Shown: positions 22,916 to 31,475, numbered from the stretch's first letter. The stretch: 64,000 nt of DNA from Prevotella sp. UBA2754 (GCA_002353295.1 DEJG01000008.1:1-64000); one strand, 5' to 3'. Made by a program: numbers and translations. Notes: generated by a model from the letters alone, not told the origin.

Positions 22916-24637
22916 CTATTTCACGACAAATTTCTTACCGTTTTTGATGAAGATTCCCCTTTGTGGGTTTGTCACGCGCTGCCCCTTCAGATTGTAGATT
23001 GCACCGTCATTTACTGTACGTTCCACCTTGATAGGATTGATGCCGGCTATAATCTTTCCATTAAGTACGGCTTTTATGATGGTAACATTACTACCCTGAA
23101 TAATTAAGCCTTTACTGCATAGTGTATTGTATGTAGTCAGATTAAAAGAAACTTTTATTGTATAGGTAGTACCTGTGGTTCCATTAGGATTATATGTCCC
23201 TCCTTTTGCTGTACCATTGATTATGACAGAACTGAACGTTGTCCAACTTCCGTCATTAAACTGAATGTTTTGTCCACTATTACTGGTTACGCGGTATGTT
23301 AACTCTAATTCAACAGTTTTGTCGAAAGAAGCAAATGCAGCATTACTGATGTTGATACCATCACCCCAGGAAATGGTTTTCTCATTCTGCAAACAATTCA
23401 ATGTATTTCCTAAACTGGCAATTGTTGGGAATTTGAATCCACTCGTGCTTCCATAATAGGCACTGATGATTCGCTGAGCAAGATCTGGTTGATTGAACAC
23501 AGGTGAGATACGGAAGACACCATCAGTAAGTCCCATCCAGTAGAATGTTGCCACGTTGTATTCCTTACATTTTTTAATCATGTAATCCACAAATTGGAAC
23601 ATCACATCTCTACGGACGTCATAGTCGGTTTTACCGTCACCTTTGTCCACATTGGCAGTTCCCCATTCTCCAAGAATCATCGGAATGCCTTTCGATATGA
23701 AATTAGTGTTCCATGCAGCAACCATATCGTCGATATCCTTTTTCACATTATTGATACCATTCTCAATGTTGGGATAGTCGTGTACCTGCACCATCAGATG
23801 CCCCGTAGCCTTGTCTTTAGGAAGAACCAATTGTGTCAAAGGTTCTTTCAAATGCGTATTCCATGTGCCACTGCCACAGCAAGCAGCATAGGTGTTGACA
23901 ATCAGATTACGTTGACCATTGTTACCTCCGGAAGCTCTAACTACATCCACGAAACTCTGAGCATAGGCATTGATGGCCATGTAGGCATCAGCGGCATCGC
24001 GAGCCTTATACCTACCGGTCGTATTAAACGAAGCAAAGGACCACGAGTTGTATTTGTCAATCATTTCATTATAGCTCTCAAACAGCAGTTTCTGGTCATA
24101 ATCCTTGAATTCTGTAGCTATCTGTTTCCAAAGATTCTCATATCTTGTTTTGTTGCTGGTATAATTGGAATATTGAGCCTTAATCCAGTGATAAGATGAT
24201 CCATTATTGTCTGCACCCGTGTCATGATGGACATTGATAATGCAGTACATACCTTGACTGAGTACGTATCCTACAACTTCTTTTACGCGAGTCATCCATC
24301 CTCCATTCACGGTTCCATCAGAATTCATGTGGTTATACCAAGTTACAGGTACACGAATGGCTGAGAAACCTGCTTCCTTCATCATTTTCATAAGTTCTGG
24401 TGTAGCATAAACTTGTCCCCAACATGTTTCGGATTCCAAATTTTGTTGTCCCCAATAGCTGTTCTTTGTTGGGTCCAATTGATCCGTATTCTGGTTATGA
24501 GCCTCCAGTGTATTTCCCAGATTCCAACCTACGCCCATATTCTTAACGGCTTCCCGTGCTGATTCAAAACTTTGAGCTTGAAGAGTGCTGGAAGATGTAG
24601 CCAGCATGCAGATAGTTAGTAAATGTTTCCAATTCAT
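22916..24637 (-). CDS. Secreted GH5-family endoglucanase
   Basis: Glycoside hydrolase of 573 aa acting on beta-1,4-glucans or related plant polysaccharides. Residues 1-21 are a signal peptide. The GH5 barrel (about 28-375) shows GVGWNLGNTLEA, IRVPVTWYNHM, INVHHD, the acid/base glutamate in FESYNEM and the nucleophile in ILGEWGTAN. A beta-sandwich region (about 405-530) may bind carbohydrate. The last 30 residues (IYNLKGQRV...GIFIKNGKKFVVK) resemble the C-terminal secretion/sorting tail common in Prevotella secreted enzymes. It is transcribed convergently with serA and divergently from the HIT gene, standing alone rather than in a SusCD locus. Confidence 0.92.
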   Translation of the reverse strand: MNWKHLLTICMLATSSSTLQAQSFESAREAVKNMGVGWNLGNTLEAHNQNTDQLDPTKNSYWGQQNLESETCWGQVYATPELMKMMKEAGFSAIRVPVTWYNHMNSDGTVNGGWMTRVKEVVGYVLSQGMYCIINVHHDTGADNNGSSYHWIKAQYSNYTSNKTRYENLWKQIATEFKDYDQKLLFESYNEMIDKYNSWSFASFNTTGRYKARDAADAYMAINAYAQSFVDVVRASGGNNGQRNLIVNTYAACCGSGTWNTHLKEPLTQLVLPKDKATGHLMVQVHDYPNIENGINNVKKDIDDMVAAWNTNFISKGIPMILGEWGTANVDKGDGKTDYDVRRDVMFQFVDYMIKKCKEYNVATFYWMGLTDGVFRISPVFNQPDLAQRIISAYYGSTSGFKFPTIASLGNTLNCLQNEKTISWGDGINISNAAFASFDKTVELELTYRVTSNSGQNIQFNDGSWTTFSSVIINGTAKGGTYNPNGTTGTTYTIKVSFNLTTYNTLCSKGLIIQGSNVTIIKAVLNGKIIAGINPIKVERTVNDGAIYNLKGQRVTNPQRGIFIKNGKKFVVK

Positions 24638-24668
24638 TTTTTTATGTTATTTTAGTGGTTTTGTTTTG

Positions 24669-24676
24669 CAAATATA
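24669..24676 (-). promoter_or_regulatory. -7 element for the GH5 gene
   Basis: The minus strand reads TATATTTG, 32 bases upstream of the GH5 start codon. Confidence 0.55.
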
Positions 24677-24719
24677 CAAAATAAATCAGGGTTCATTCTC
24701 CATTTTCATATTTATTTCT

Positions 24720-24727
24720 TATCTTTG
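24720..24727 (+). promoter_or_regulatory. -7 element for the HIT/DUF1015/YigZ operon
   Basis: TATCTTTG, 36 bases upstream of the HIT ATG at 24763. No clear -33 TTTG is present. Confidence 0.55.
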
Positions 24728-24762
24728 CAACATCATAAGAATTATTTAATACAAAACGAACT

Positions 24763-25188
24763 ATGCAAAGTGATCCAAAGCAGTGTTTATACTGCACGAA
24801 CAATCAGACATTGCACGATTTGATGATTGAGATCTGTCAGCTCTCCGTCTCTCGCGCATTCCTTTTTAAGGAGCAAACATATCGTGGCCGTTGCCTTGTG
24901 GCTTACAAAGACCATGTGAATGACCTTAACGAATTGTCGGACGAAGACCGTAATGCTTTCATGGAAGATGTGGCTCGTGTGACTCGCGCTATGCAGAAGG
25001 CTTTCAATCCCGAGAAGATCAACTATGGTGCTTATAGCGACAAGCTCTCGCACCTGCATTTCCATCTGGCTCCGAAATATGTTGACGGCCCCGACTATGG
25101 TGGCACGTTCCAGATGAATCCGGGCAAGGTGTATCTCTCGGATGCTGAATATCAGGAAATGATTGACAAAATCAAAGCAAACCTATAA
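24763..25188 (+). CDS. HIT family nucleotide-binding protein
   Basis: Protein of 141 aa with the histidine-triad signature HLHFHLAPK (about residues 96-104), the nucleotidyl-hydrolase/transferase active site. A potential zinc-binding CLYC pair lies near the N-terminus (QCLYCTNNQT, residues 7-16), common in HIT proteins. Its exact substrate is not predictable; HIT enzymes typically hydrolyse adenosine phosphoramidates or AMP-lysine. It is the first gene of a three-gene run with DUF1015 (5 bases downstream) and YigZ. Confidence 0.88.
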   Translation: MQSDPKQCLYCTNNQTLHDLMIEICQLSVSRAFLFKEQTYRGRCLVAYKDHVNDLNELSDEDRNAFMEDVARVTRAMQKAFNPEKINYGAYSDKLSHLHFHLAPKYVDGPDYGGTFQMNPGKVYLSDAEYQEMIDKIKANL

Positions 25189-25193
25189 ACGAT

Positions 25194-26438
25194 ATGAGAA
25201 TCAAACCTTTCAAAGGAATCCGTCCACCGAAGGAATTGGTGGAGCGTGTTGAGAGTCGCCCCTATGATGTGCTCGATTCTGAAGAGGCGCGTGCCGAGGC
25301 TGGTGACAATGAGATGAGTCTATATCATATCATCAAACCCGAGATAGACTTCCCTGTTGGCACTTCCGAGTACGATCCCCGCGTCTATGAGAAGGCTGCC
25401 GAGAATTTCCAGAAGTTCCAGGATAAAGGTTGGCTTGTTCAGGACTCGTGCGAACATTATTATATATATGCGCAGACCATGAACGGCAAGACACAATATG
25501 GTCTCGTCATCGGTGCCCATACTGACGACTATCAGACGGGGCGCATCAAGAAGCACGAACTGACTCGTCGCGATAAGGAGGAAGATCGCATGAAACATGT
25601 GCGTGTCAACAATGCCAACATCGAGCCCGTATTCTTTGCCTATCCCGACAATCAGGTGCTCAACGAACTCATCATGCGCTATGCCGCTACCGAGCCTGAG
25701 TACGATTTTATAGCCCCTATTGATGGTTTCCGCCATCAGTTCTGGGTGATTGACAGCGACGAGGATATGCAGACCATTACCGCTGAATTTAGCAAGATGC
25801 CGTCACTCTATATCGCCGATGGTCACCACCGTTCGGCAGCAGCTGCACTTGTGGGTGCTGAGAAACAGAAGCAGAATCCGAACCACACGGGCGACGAGGA
25901 GTATAACTATTTTATGGCAGTATGTTTCCAAGCCAGTCAGCTCACCATTCTCGACTATAATCGCGTGGTGAAAGATCTCAACGGCCTCTCGTCTGAAGAG
26001 TTTCTGGCTGCCCTGCAGGTCAACTTCATCGTTGAAGACAAGGGTATCGACATCTACAAACCCCAGCAGCTTCATGAGTTCTCGCTCTATCTCGACCAAC
26101 ATTGGTACAGCCTGCGCGCCAAAGAGGGTACTTACGACAATACAGACCCTATCGGCGTGTTGGATGTCGATATCAGCAGTCGTCTTATTCTCGACGAGAT
26201 TCTGAACATCGGTGACCTCCGTTCCTCTAAGCGTATCGACTTTGTAGGCGGATTGCGCGGTCTGGGCGAGTTGAAGCGCCGTGTTGACAGTGGTGAGATG
26301 CGTGCCGCACTGGCTCTCTATCCCGTCACCATGCAGCAGATTATGGATATTGCCGACAGTGGCAAGATTATGCCTCCCAAGGCCACTTGGTTTGAGCCTA
26401 AACTGCGTTCAGGCTTGGTGATTCATAAACTTTCGTAA
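25194..26438 (+). CDS. DUF1015 family protein
   Basis: Protein of 414 aa of the DUF1015 family, widespread in bacteria and often adjacent to serine-biosynthesis genes, as here (serC-serA lie upstream across the GH5 gene). Recognisable parts are IRPPKELVERVESRPYDVLDSEEA near the N-terminus (in part), RDKEEDRMKHV, ADGHHRSAAA (about 208-217) and a C-terminal LYPVTMQQIMDIADSGKIMPPKAT segment (in part) followed by WFEPKLRSGLV. Some members are annotated as putative SerC-linked kinases, but I know of no established reaction for this one. It is co-transcribed with HIT and YigZ. Confidence 0.88.
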   Translation: MRIKPFKGIRPPKELVERVESRPYDVLDSEEARAEAGDNEMSLYHIIKPEIDFPVGTSEYDPRVYEKAAENFQKFQDKGWLVQDSCEHYYIYAQTMNGKTQYGLVIGAHTDDYQTGRIKKHELTRRDKEEDRMKHVRVNNANIEPVFFAYPDNQVLNELIMRYAATEPEYDFIAPIDGFRHQFWVIDSDEDMQTITAEFSKMPSLYIADGHHRSAAAALVGAEKQKQNPNHTGDEEYNYFMAVCFQASQLTILDYNRVVKDLNGLSSEEFLAALQVNFIVEDKGIDIYKPQQLHEFSLYLDQHWYSLRAKEGTYDNTDPIGVLDVDISSRLILDEILNIGDLRSSKRIDFVGGLRGLGELKRRVDSGEMRAALALYPVTMQQIMDIADSGKIMPPKATWFEPKLRSGLVIHKLS

Positions 26439-27017
26439 ATGACAGATGAATACCAGACAATAGCGACTACAAGCGAGGGATATTACACCGAAAAGCGGAG
26501 TAAATTCCTCGCTTTTGCTCATCACGTTGAGTGTGTGGATGAGATTAAGGATATACTGGCACAGTATCGCAAGAAGTATTACGACGCCCGTCATGTCTGC
26601 TATGCTTATATGCTAGGGGCGGATAGGGCAGAGTTCCGTGCCAACGACGATGGCGAACCATCCTCAACGGCAGGTAAACCCATTCTCGGGCAAATCAATT
26701 CCAACGAACTCACGGACATCCTCATCGTGGTGGTGCGCTATTACGGTGGTGTCAATCTGGGCACTAGCGGACTCATCGTTGCCTATCGCGAGGCAGCTGC
26801 CGATGCCATTGCCCATGCCGAGATAATCACTCGTCAGGTCGAGGAAGTCATCACCTACACTTTTGCCTATCCACAGATGAACGATGTGATGCGTATCGTC
26901 AAAGAAATGAACCCGCGTATTCTCTCGCAAACCTATGATAATACATGCGAAATACGTCTGTCTATCCGTCAGAGTGAAGCCGAACAGTTGCGCAATAGGC
27001 TCAGCAAACTACTTTGA
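26439..27017 (+). CDS. YigZ/IMPACT family protein
   Basis: Protein of 192 aa of the YigZ/IMPACT family. The N-terminal UPF0029 fold (about 10-120) carries RSKFLAFAHHV, DARHVCYAYML, DDGEPSSTAGKPIL and VVRYYGGVNLGTSGL, all typical. A C-terminal DUF1949-type ferredoxin-like domain (about 130-192) follows. Eukaryotic IMPACT binds GCN1; the bacterial role is unclear, possibly translation-related. Its start codon directly follows the DUF1015 stop with no gap, so the two are surely co-translated. No hairpin is seen after it before the tRNA promoter. Confidence 0.9.
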   Translation: MTDEYQTIATTSEGYYTEKRSKFLAFAHHVECVDEIKDILAQYRKKYYDARHVCYAYMLGADRAEFRANDDGEPSSTAGKPILGQINSNELTDILIVVVRYYGGVNLGTSGLIVAYREAAADAIAHAEIITRQVEEVITYTFAYPQMNDVMRIVKEMNPRILSQTYDNTCEIRLSIRQSEAEQLRNRLSKLL

Positions 27018-27038
27018 CCGCAATTATTTTCCAATAAA

Positions 27039-27070
27039 TTTGGCAGTTCGCAGAATTTGTAGTAAATTTG
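27039..27070 (+). promoter_or_regulatory. Promoter of tRNA-Ser
   Basis: TTTG at 27039-27042, a 20-base spacer, then TAAATTTG at 27063-27070. The match is good to both Bacteroidetes elements, with the tRNA starting 43 bases further on. Confidence 0.75.
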
Positions 27071-27113
27071 CAGCCGATTTCAAGGAAAAACGTTGATACT
27101 TTGTATCTAATCT

Positions 27114-27201
27114 GGAAGGTTGGCAGAGTGATCGATCGCGCTGGACTCGAAATCCGGTATACCCCTTTCGGGTATCGGGGGTTTGAATCCCTCACCTTCC
27201 G
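27114..27201 (+). tRNA. tRNA-Ser (anticodon CGA)
   Basis: Class II tRNA of 88 bases. The acceptor stem pairs GGAAGGT (27114-27120) with ACCTTCC (27194-27200), with discriminator G27201. The anticodon loop CTCGAAA gives CGA, reading UCG serine codons. A long variable arm (TACCC...GGGTA) confirms the serine type, and the T loop is GTTTGAATCC. CCA is not encoded. A hairpin terminator follows. Confidence 0.96.
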
Positions 27202-27206
27202 CAAAA

Positions 27207-27237
27207 AGAGCAACCTTAAGAGGGTGCTCTTTTTTTT
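27207..27237. terminator. Intrinsic terminator after tRNA-Ser
   Basis: Nine-base stem with one mismatch (27207-27215 against 27222-27230), followed by eight T residues. Confidence 0.85.
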
Positions 27238-27253
27238 GATATTTGGCGAACAT

Positions 27254-28813
27254 TTACCTTGCTACAAAAATGTCATGTTTTTTATTGTAAGCAGGCGAGT
27301 CTATCGACAGTAGATTAATCACAGAGTGGAAAATATAATGTTGCTCGAGCACGGGAGGTAATGATCCGTCTGCCTGTCTGCCGCCATACGACCTATAGTC
27401 TCTGAAACCATCAGAAGTCCATACAAGTAATGGAATTTCATATTGTTCCTTAGGAGCAATCCGCATGGGCAGGCCATGCATGAACATGCCTTTTTCGCCA
27501 AGCGATTCCCCATGATCGGAAATAAATATCATAGCGCTTTTCCAATCCTCCATCGAGCGCAGTGTACTGATTAGACTGTCAAGCAGGAAGTCCGTATAAA
27601 CGATGGTGTTGTCATAGGCATTTACCAGCAATGCCACATTCTTTTCACCCTCTTCCACATTCCTTGCTACGGGCTTAAATATCTCAAATTCTTTCGGATA
27701 TTTATCGGAGTAGTTAGGACCGTGACTGGTGCTGGTGTGCAATATAATCAACACCTTGTCCTTCTTGCTTGTGGTGATGCGTTCGCGGAGGCCAGCAAAT
27801 AGGATACCGTCATAGTCTTTATTCGTGTCAGCATATTTCTCAGCCAGTTCGCCATCGGTCAAATATTCATCAATATGAATGGGCGGTTCTCCCCAATTCG
27901 AGGTGCGCCATGAAACGTCAACCCCCATTCTGAAAGCGTAGTTAGGCAACACTTCATATAATTCGTCGGTGTTCTGAGGTTCCAAAATAGCCTTTGTGCC
28001 TGCAGTCGTGTAGGTAGCACAAGCTGTAGCCTGATACACTTTCAGCCCCTCACATCTCGAAAGTCGTGGATTAGTCTGTCGTTGATAGCCATAGAGTTGG
28101 AAATTGGCCTTCCTGGCAGATTCGCCGATGACTAGTACAACCACCGCTTTCTCATTGTCTGTTATCTTGCCGTCAGGCAGTCTGATTTCTTCTGCCTGCT
28201 CATCCATTCTGAAACTGGCCAGACGAACCGTATTAACCACGTACGACCACGGCTGCAGTAGCCCGCCCAGCTCTGTATCGTGTTGACTGATCCATAACGT
28301 CTGGTTGATGTTAAGTAGCGCCTCGACCACAACCACACCCAACGAAGCACCGCAGCAGATGCTCATCTTCCTCGCCTTGTCCATCACTACAGGTTGCAGC
28401 AGGCACCACAAGGCAGGCAGCACTCCAAAGACCGTTATACCTATCCACAGCGACCAACTGAAGAAACCCGATGCCTCTGAGTAACGTGTATTAAACACGT
28501 TGGCTATTGTCGTGGCATCCATCATCACGTTATAGGTTGTAATGAAATAAACAGCCGTAGCATTGATCAGCGCTAGGACAGCCAGCAAGAAGCGTCCTAC
28601 TATTCTCAACAGGAACATCAAGAGATATGTCATCATGAAGTTGACAGCCAACATGACCACTGCCAATGAAACTATCAAGAACGCGCGTCCAGCCCAATTA
28701 CCGTTCGTATTTTCCGCAACATACTGAAAGAACGGAATATTGTATAACACCAACGTTCCTATACTTACCACACATGCAAAAGTAAAAAGCGATATAGGTC
28801 GTAATTGTTTCAT
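27254..28813 (-). CDS. Phosphoethanolamine transferase (EptA-like)
   Basis: Inner-membrane enzyme of 519 aa that transfers phosphoethanolamine, probably onto lipid A. Five membrane helices occupy residues 1-175 (starts LFTFACVVSIGTLVLY; includes AVVMLAVNFMMTYLLMFLL). The sulfatase-fold catalytic domain follows with VIGESARKANFQLYGYQR, the TACATYTTAG loop holding the nucleophilic Thr, HTSTSHGPNY and FISDHGESLGE, all metal-site motifs of the EptA/MCR group. In related Bacteroidales such enzymes alter lipid A charge and polymyxin response. The -7 element ends 4 bases from the ATG, so the mRNA is probably leaderless. The gene converges on tRNA-Ser. Confidence 0.93.
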   Translation of the reverse strand: MKQLRPISLFTFACVVSIGTLVLYNIPFFQYVAENTNGNWAGRAFLIVSLAVVMLAVNFMMTYLLMFLLRIVGRFLLAVLALINATAVYFITTYNVMMDATTIANVFNTRYSEASGFFSWSLWIGITVFGVLPALWCLLQPVVMDKARKMSICCGASLGVVVVEALLNINQTLWISQHDTELGGLLQPWSYVVNTVRLASFRMDEQAEEIRLPDGKITDNEKAVVVLVIGESARKANFQLYGYQRQTNPRLSRCEGLKVYQATACATYTTAGTKAILEPQNTDELYEVLPNYAFRMGVDVSWRTSNWGEPPIHIDEYLTDGELAEKYADTNKDYDGILFAGLRERITTSKKDKVLIILHTSTSHGPNYSDKYPKEFEIFKPVARNVEEGEKNVALLVNAYDNTIVYTDFLLDSLISTLRSMEDWKSAMIFISDHGESLGEKGMFMHGLPMRIAPKEQYEIPLLVWTSDGFRDYRSYGGRQADGSLPPVLEQHYIFHSVINLLSIDSPAYNKKHDIFVAR

Positions 28814-28817
28814 ATTG

Positions 28818-28825
28818 CAAAGATA
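28818..28825 (-). promoter_or_regulatory. -7 element of the phosphoethanolamine transferase gene
   Basis: The minus strand reads TATCTTTG with only CAAT between it and the ATG at 28813. This implies a leaderless mRNA. Confidence 0.6.
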
Positions 28826-28865
28826 ACGTTTTTTTCTAATACATAAATATATTTATCTTGAAAAC

Positions 28866-28896
28866 GTTGCTAAAATAGATTTTTTTTGTATCTTTG
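28866..28896 (+). promoter_or_regulatory. Promoter of the cupin lipoprotein gene
   Basis: TATCTTTG at 28889-28896, with GTTG (one mismatch to TTTG) at 28866-28869 across a 19-base spacer. Confidence 0.6.
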
Positions 28897-28920
28897 CCCA
28901 CGATAAATAATTACAAACAT

Positions 28921-29403
28921 ATGCAAAAGAAGATTTTCAATTGGGTGTTGACCGCCATCCTTGTTTGTGGCCTGTCATTTGTAAGTTATTCACTGACCTC
29001 ATGTAAAAAGGCCCGTGTTCATGATGAAAACACAGTGTCGAAAGTTGAGAGTGTTGAACTAATACGCACCAACCAGAGTTGGGACGGAGTTGAACTGCCT
29101 GACTATCTGGAAGGTCGCCCCGAGCTGGTAGCTGTGAAATACGTGTTCCCTGCTGGTCAGAAGTTGGGTTGGCATCATCATCCCGTCATCAACTACGGCG
29201 TACTGGTACAGGGCGAACTGACCATCATCGGGCAGGATGGTAAAGAGAAGGTTGTACATGAGGGTGAGGCCGTTGTTGAGATGGTAAACACCATTCACCA
29301 CGGTGAGAACCGTGGCACGAAGCCCGTCATCCTCTACATGTTCTACCTCTCGCAGAAAGATAAGCCCCTGGCCGTTCAGCATCCTGAGATACCCTTAGAA
29401 TAA
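28921..29403 (+). CDS. Cupin-domain lipoprotein
   Basis: Single-cupin protein of 160 aa. The start is the Met at 28921 (upstream in-frame codons lie in the promoter leader). Residues 1-26 are a signal ending SYSLTSC, a plausible lipobox. The cupin barrel (about 55-150) contains the metal-ligand pattern GWHHHPVINYGVLVQGEL and a second strand HHGENRGTKPVILYMF. Such periplasmic cupins may bind small ligands or act as dioxygenases or isomerases; nothing indicates which. The gene is monocistronic and is followed by about 210 bases with one hairpin before the atp promoter. Confidence 0.85.
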   Translation: MQKKIFNWVLTAILVCGLSFVSYSLTSCKKARVHDENTVSKVESVELIRTNQSWDGVELPDYLEGRPELVAVKYVFPAGQKLGWHHHPVINYGVLVQGELTIIGQDGKEKVVHEGEAVVEMVNTIHHGENRGTKPVILYMFYLSQKDKPLAVQHPEIPLE

Positions 29404-29493
29404 AGGGTCGTAGTTGGGCATCAAGAAGGAAGGTGCACCAACATGACCGAGCTTTGAGGGATAAGCCCGAATGGGGGGCTGTCACATGCAGAG

Positions 29494-29534
29494 GAAAGTC
29501 CTGCCAAGCACTTTGGATGCTGGGTGGGACTTTC
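29494..29534. other. Hairpin downstream of the cupin gene
   Basis: Perfect 8-base stem GAAAGTCC/GGACTTTC (29494-29501 with 29527-29534), extended inward by CCA(A)GCA/TGCTGG. It is not followed by a T run, so a terminator call is weak. The surrounding interval 29404-29612 has no convincing gene. Confidence 0.45.
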
Positions 29535-29612
29535 TGTATTATATACATTAACGGCGGGAAAGAAAAAAAACAAAAAAAAGTTGGAAAGTTTTCTTTTATC
29601 CGAAATATTTTG

Positions 29613-29620
29613 TAACTTTG
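29613..29620 (+). promoter_or_regulatory. -7 element of the atp operon
   Basis: TAACTTTG fits TAnnTTTG and lies 54 bases upstream of the atpD ATG. No clean -33 TTTG is seen. Confidence 0.65.
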
Positions 29621-29673
29621 CATTCACTATTGACTAAAACAATAAAAGAAACAATTTAATATTATTACAGCTT

Positions 29674-31200
29674 ATGTCAAAAATTAATGGACGCATTTCG
29701 CAGATTATCGGTCCTGTGATTGATGTTTATTTCAACACGGAAGGGCAGGATGCTGAGAAAGTGCTTCCCAAAATTCATGAGGCGTTGACGGTTCAGCGCC
29801 CAGACGGTTCACAGCTCGTAGTTGAGGTTCAGCAGCACATCGGTGAGGACACGGTTCGTTGTGTAGCTATGGACAATACTGACGGACTGCAGCGCGGATT
29901 GGAGGCTAAGCCAATGGGGTCACCTATTCTGATGCCTTCAGGTGAGCAAATCAAGGGTCGTATGCTGAACGTGATTGGTCAGCCTATCGACGGTATGAAA
30001 CAACTCGACATGGAAGGTGCTTATCCTATCCATCGCGAGGCTCCTAAGTTCGAAGAGCTCTCTACGACCAAGGAAGTGCTGGCTACGGGTATCAAGGTCA
30101 TCGACTTGCTGGAGCCTTATCTGAAAGGCGGTAAGATCGGTCTGTTCGGTGGTGCCGGTGTAGGTAAGACGGTGCTTATCATGGAGTTGATCAACAACAT
30201 CGCTAAGGGTCACAACGGATTCTCTGTATTCGCTGGAGTAGGTGAGCGTACCCGTGAGGGTAACGACCTCATTCGCGAAATGATTGAATCGGGTGTTATC
30301 CGTTATGGCGAGAAATTCAAGGAGGCTATGGCTCAGGGTAAGTGGGACCTCTCGCTGGTTGATCCGGAAGAGCTGAAGAAGTCGCAGGCTACCCTTGTCT
30401 ATGGTCAGATGAACGAGCCCCCCGGTGCGCGTGCTTCCGTTGCCCTGTCTGGTCTGACGGTGGCTGAAGGTTTCCGTGACGGTGGCGGTAAGGACGGCGG
30501 TGCTGCCGATATCCTGTTCTTCATCGACAATATCTTCCGTTTCACCCAGGCTGGTTCTGAGGTATCCGCCCTGCTCGGCCGTATGCCGTCAGCCGTAGGT
30601 TATCAGCCTACACTGGCTTCTGAAATGGGTGCTATGCAGGAACGTATTACTTCTACTAAGAAGGGGTCTATTACCTCTGTACAGGCTGTTTACGTACCTG
30701 CCGACGACTTGACCGACCCTGCTCCTGCCACCACGTTTACCCATCTGGATGCTACCACCGTGCTCGATCGTAAGATTGCCGAGTTAGGTATCTATCCTGC
30801 TGTGGATCCACTTGGCTCTACCTCTCGTATTCTCGACCCGTTGGTAGTAGGCAAGGATCACTACGAGTGTGCTCAGCGTGTGAAGGAGATTTTGCAGCGC
30901 TACAAGGAGTTGCAGGATATCATTGCTATTCTTGGTATGGATGAGCTCTCTGACGAGGATAAGTTGACGGTGAACCGTGCCCGTCGTGTACAGCGTTTCT
31001 TGTCACAGCCATTCTCTGTGGCAGAACAGTTTACCGGTCTGCCTGGCGTGATGGTTCCTATCGAAGAGACAATCAAGGGATTCAATGCTATTCTTGACGG
31101 CGAGGTGGATGACCTGCCCGAGCAGGCTTTCCTCAACGTGGGAACCATCGAAGATGCCAAGGCTAAGGCAAAGAAACTTCTTGAAGCAGCTAAGGGCTAA
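29674..31200 (+). CDS. atpD: ATP synthase F1 subunit beta
   Basis: Catalytic subunit of the F1 sector, 508 aa. The N-terminal beta-barrel (GRISQIIGPVIDVYF) is followed by the nucleotide domain with Walker A GGAGVGKTVL (about 158-167), catalytic GVGERTREGNDL and Walker B DILFFIDNIFRFTQAG (about 280-295); the DELSEEDK-type C-terminal helix reads DELSDEDKLTV. It is about 30-40 aa longer than E. coli AtpD through loops typical of Bacteroidetes. It is the first gene of an operon of nine, which in this phylum begins with atpD-atpC rather than ending with them. Confidence 0.98.
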   Translation: MSKINGRISQIIGPVIDVYFNTEGQDAEKVLPKIHEALTVQRPDGSQLVVEVQQHIGEDTVRCVAMDNTDGLQRGLEAKPMGSPILMPSGEQIKGRMLNVIGQPIDGMKQLDMEGAYPIHREAPKFEELSTTKEVLATGIKVIDLLEPYLKGGKIGLFGGAGVGKTVLIMELINNIAKGHNGFSVFAGVGERTREGNDLIREMIESGVIRYGEKFKEAMAQGKWDLSLVDPEELKKSQATLVYGQMNEPPGARASVALSGLTVAEGFRDGGGKDGGAADILFFIDNIFRFTQAGSEVSALLGRMPSAVGYQPTLASEMGAMQERITSTKKGSITSVQAVYVPADDLTDPAPATTFTHLDATTVLDRKIAELGIYPAVDPLGSTSRILDPLVVGKDHYECAQRVKEILQRYKELQDIIAILGMDELSDEDKLTVNRARRVQRFLSQPFSVAEQFTGLPGVMVPIEETIKGFNAILDGEVDDLPEQAFLNVGTIEDAKAKAKKLLEAAKG

Positions 31201-31209
31201 TCTGAGCAT

Positions 31210-31241
31210 TGAAGTAATGAAAAAATGAAGAATTGAAGATT
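31210..31241. repeat. Octameric tandem repeat between atpD and atpC
   Basis: Four 8-base units: TGAAGTAA, TGAAAAAA, TGAAGAAT and TGAAGATT. They fill almost all of the 41-base gap and end at the atpC start codon. Confidence 0.7.
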
Positions 31242-31475
31242 ATGCTAAAGTTGAAGATAGTTTCGCCCGAGAAGATAGAATTCACTGGAGAAGTGGAGCG
31301 AGTCGTCGTTCCAGGACTGCAGGGACAGTTTGAGATTCTGAACAACCACGCTCCCATCATTTCCATTTTGCAGAAAGGGGTGGTGGAGTATGACAACGAG
31401 AAACTGGATATTCTAGGAGGCTTCGTGGAAGTTCAGAAGAACGAGGTGTCGATCTGTATTGAAAAGTCAGAATGA
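31242..31475 (+). CDS. atpC: ATP synthase F1 subunit epsilon
   Basis: Protein of 77 aa representing the beta-sandwich domain of epsilon only: KIVSPEKIEFTGEVERVVVPG, FEILNNHAPIISIL and GGFVEVQKNEVSICIE. The C-terminal helical domain that inhibits ATP hydrolysis in many bacteria is absent, as is usual in Bacteroidetes. The start is ATG 31242; a TTG three codons upstream is in frame but lies inside the octameric repeat. Its stop overlaps the next gene by 4 bases. Confidence 0.95.
   Translation: MLKLKIVSPEKIEFTGEVERVVVPGLQGQFEILNNHAPIISILQKGVVEYDNEKLDILGGFVEVQKNEVSICIEKSE

Noticed and set aside
29491..29501. GAGGAAAGTCC, identical to the conserved start of bacterial RNase P RNA helix P4
   Set aside because: The surrounding 200 bases lack the other conserved RNase P regions and the length is far too short, so this is a chance match.
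29433..29615. Open frame of about 60 codons between the cupin gene and atpD
   Set aside because: It runs through the hairpin into the atp promoter, has no start signal and reads as low-complexity lysine at the end.
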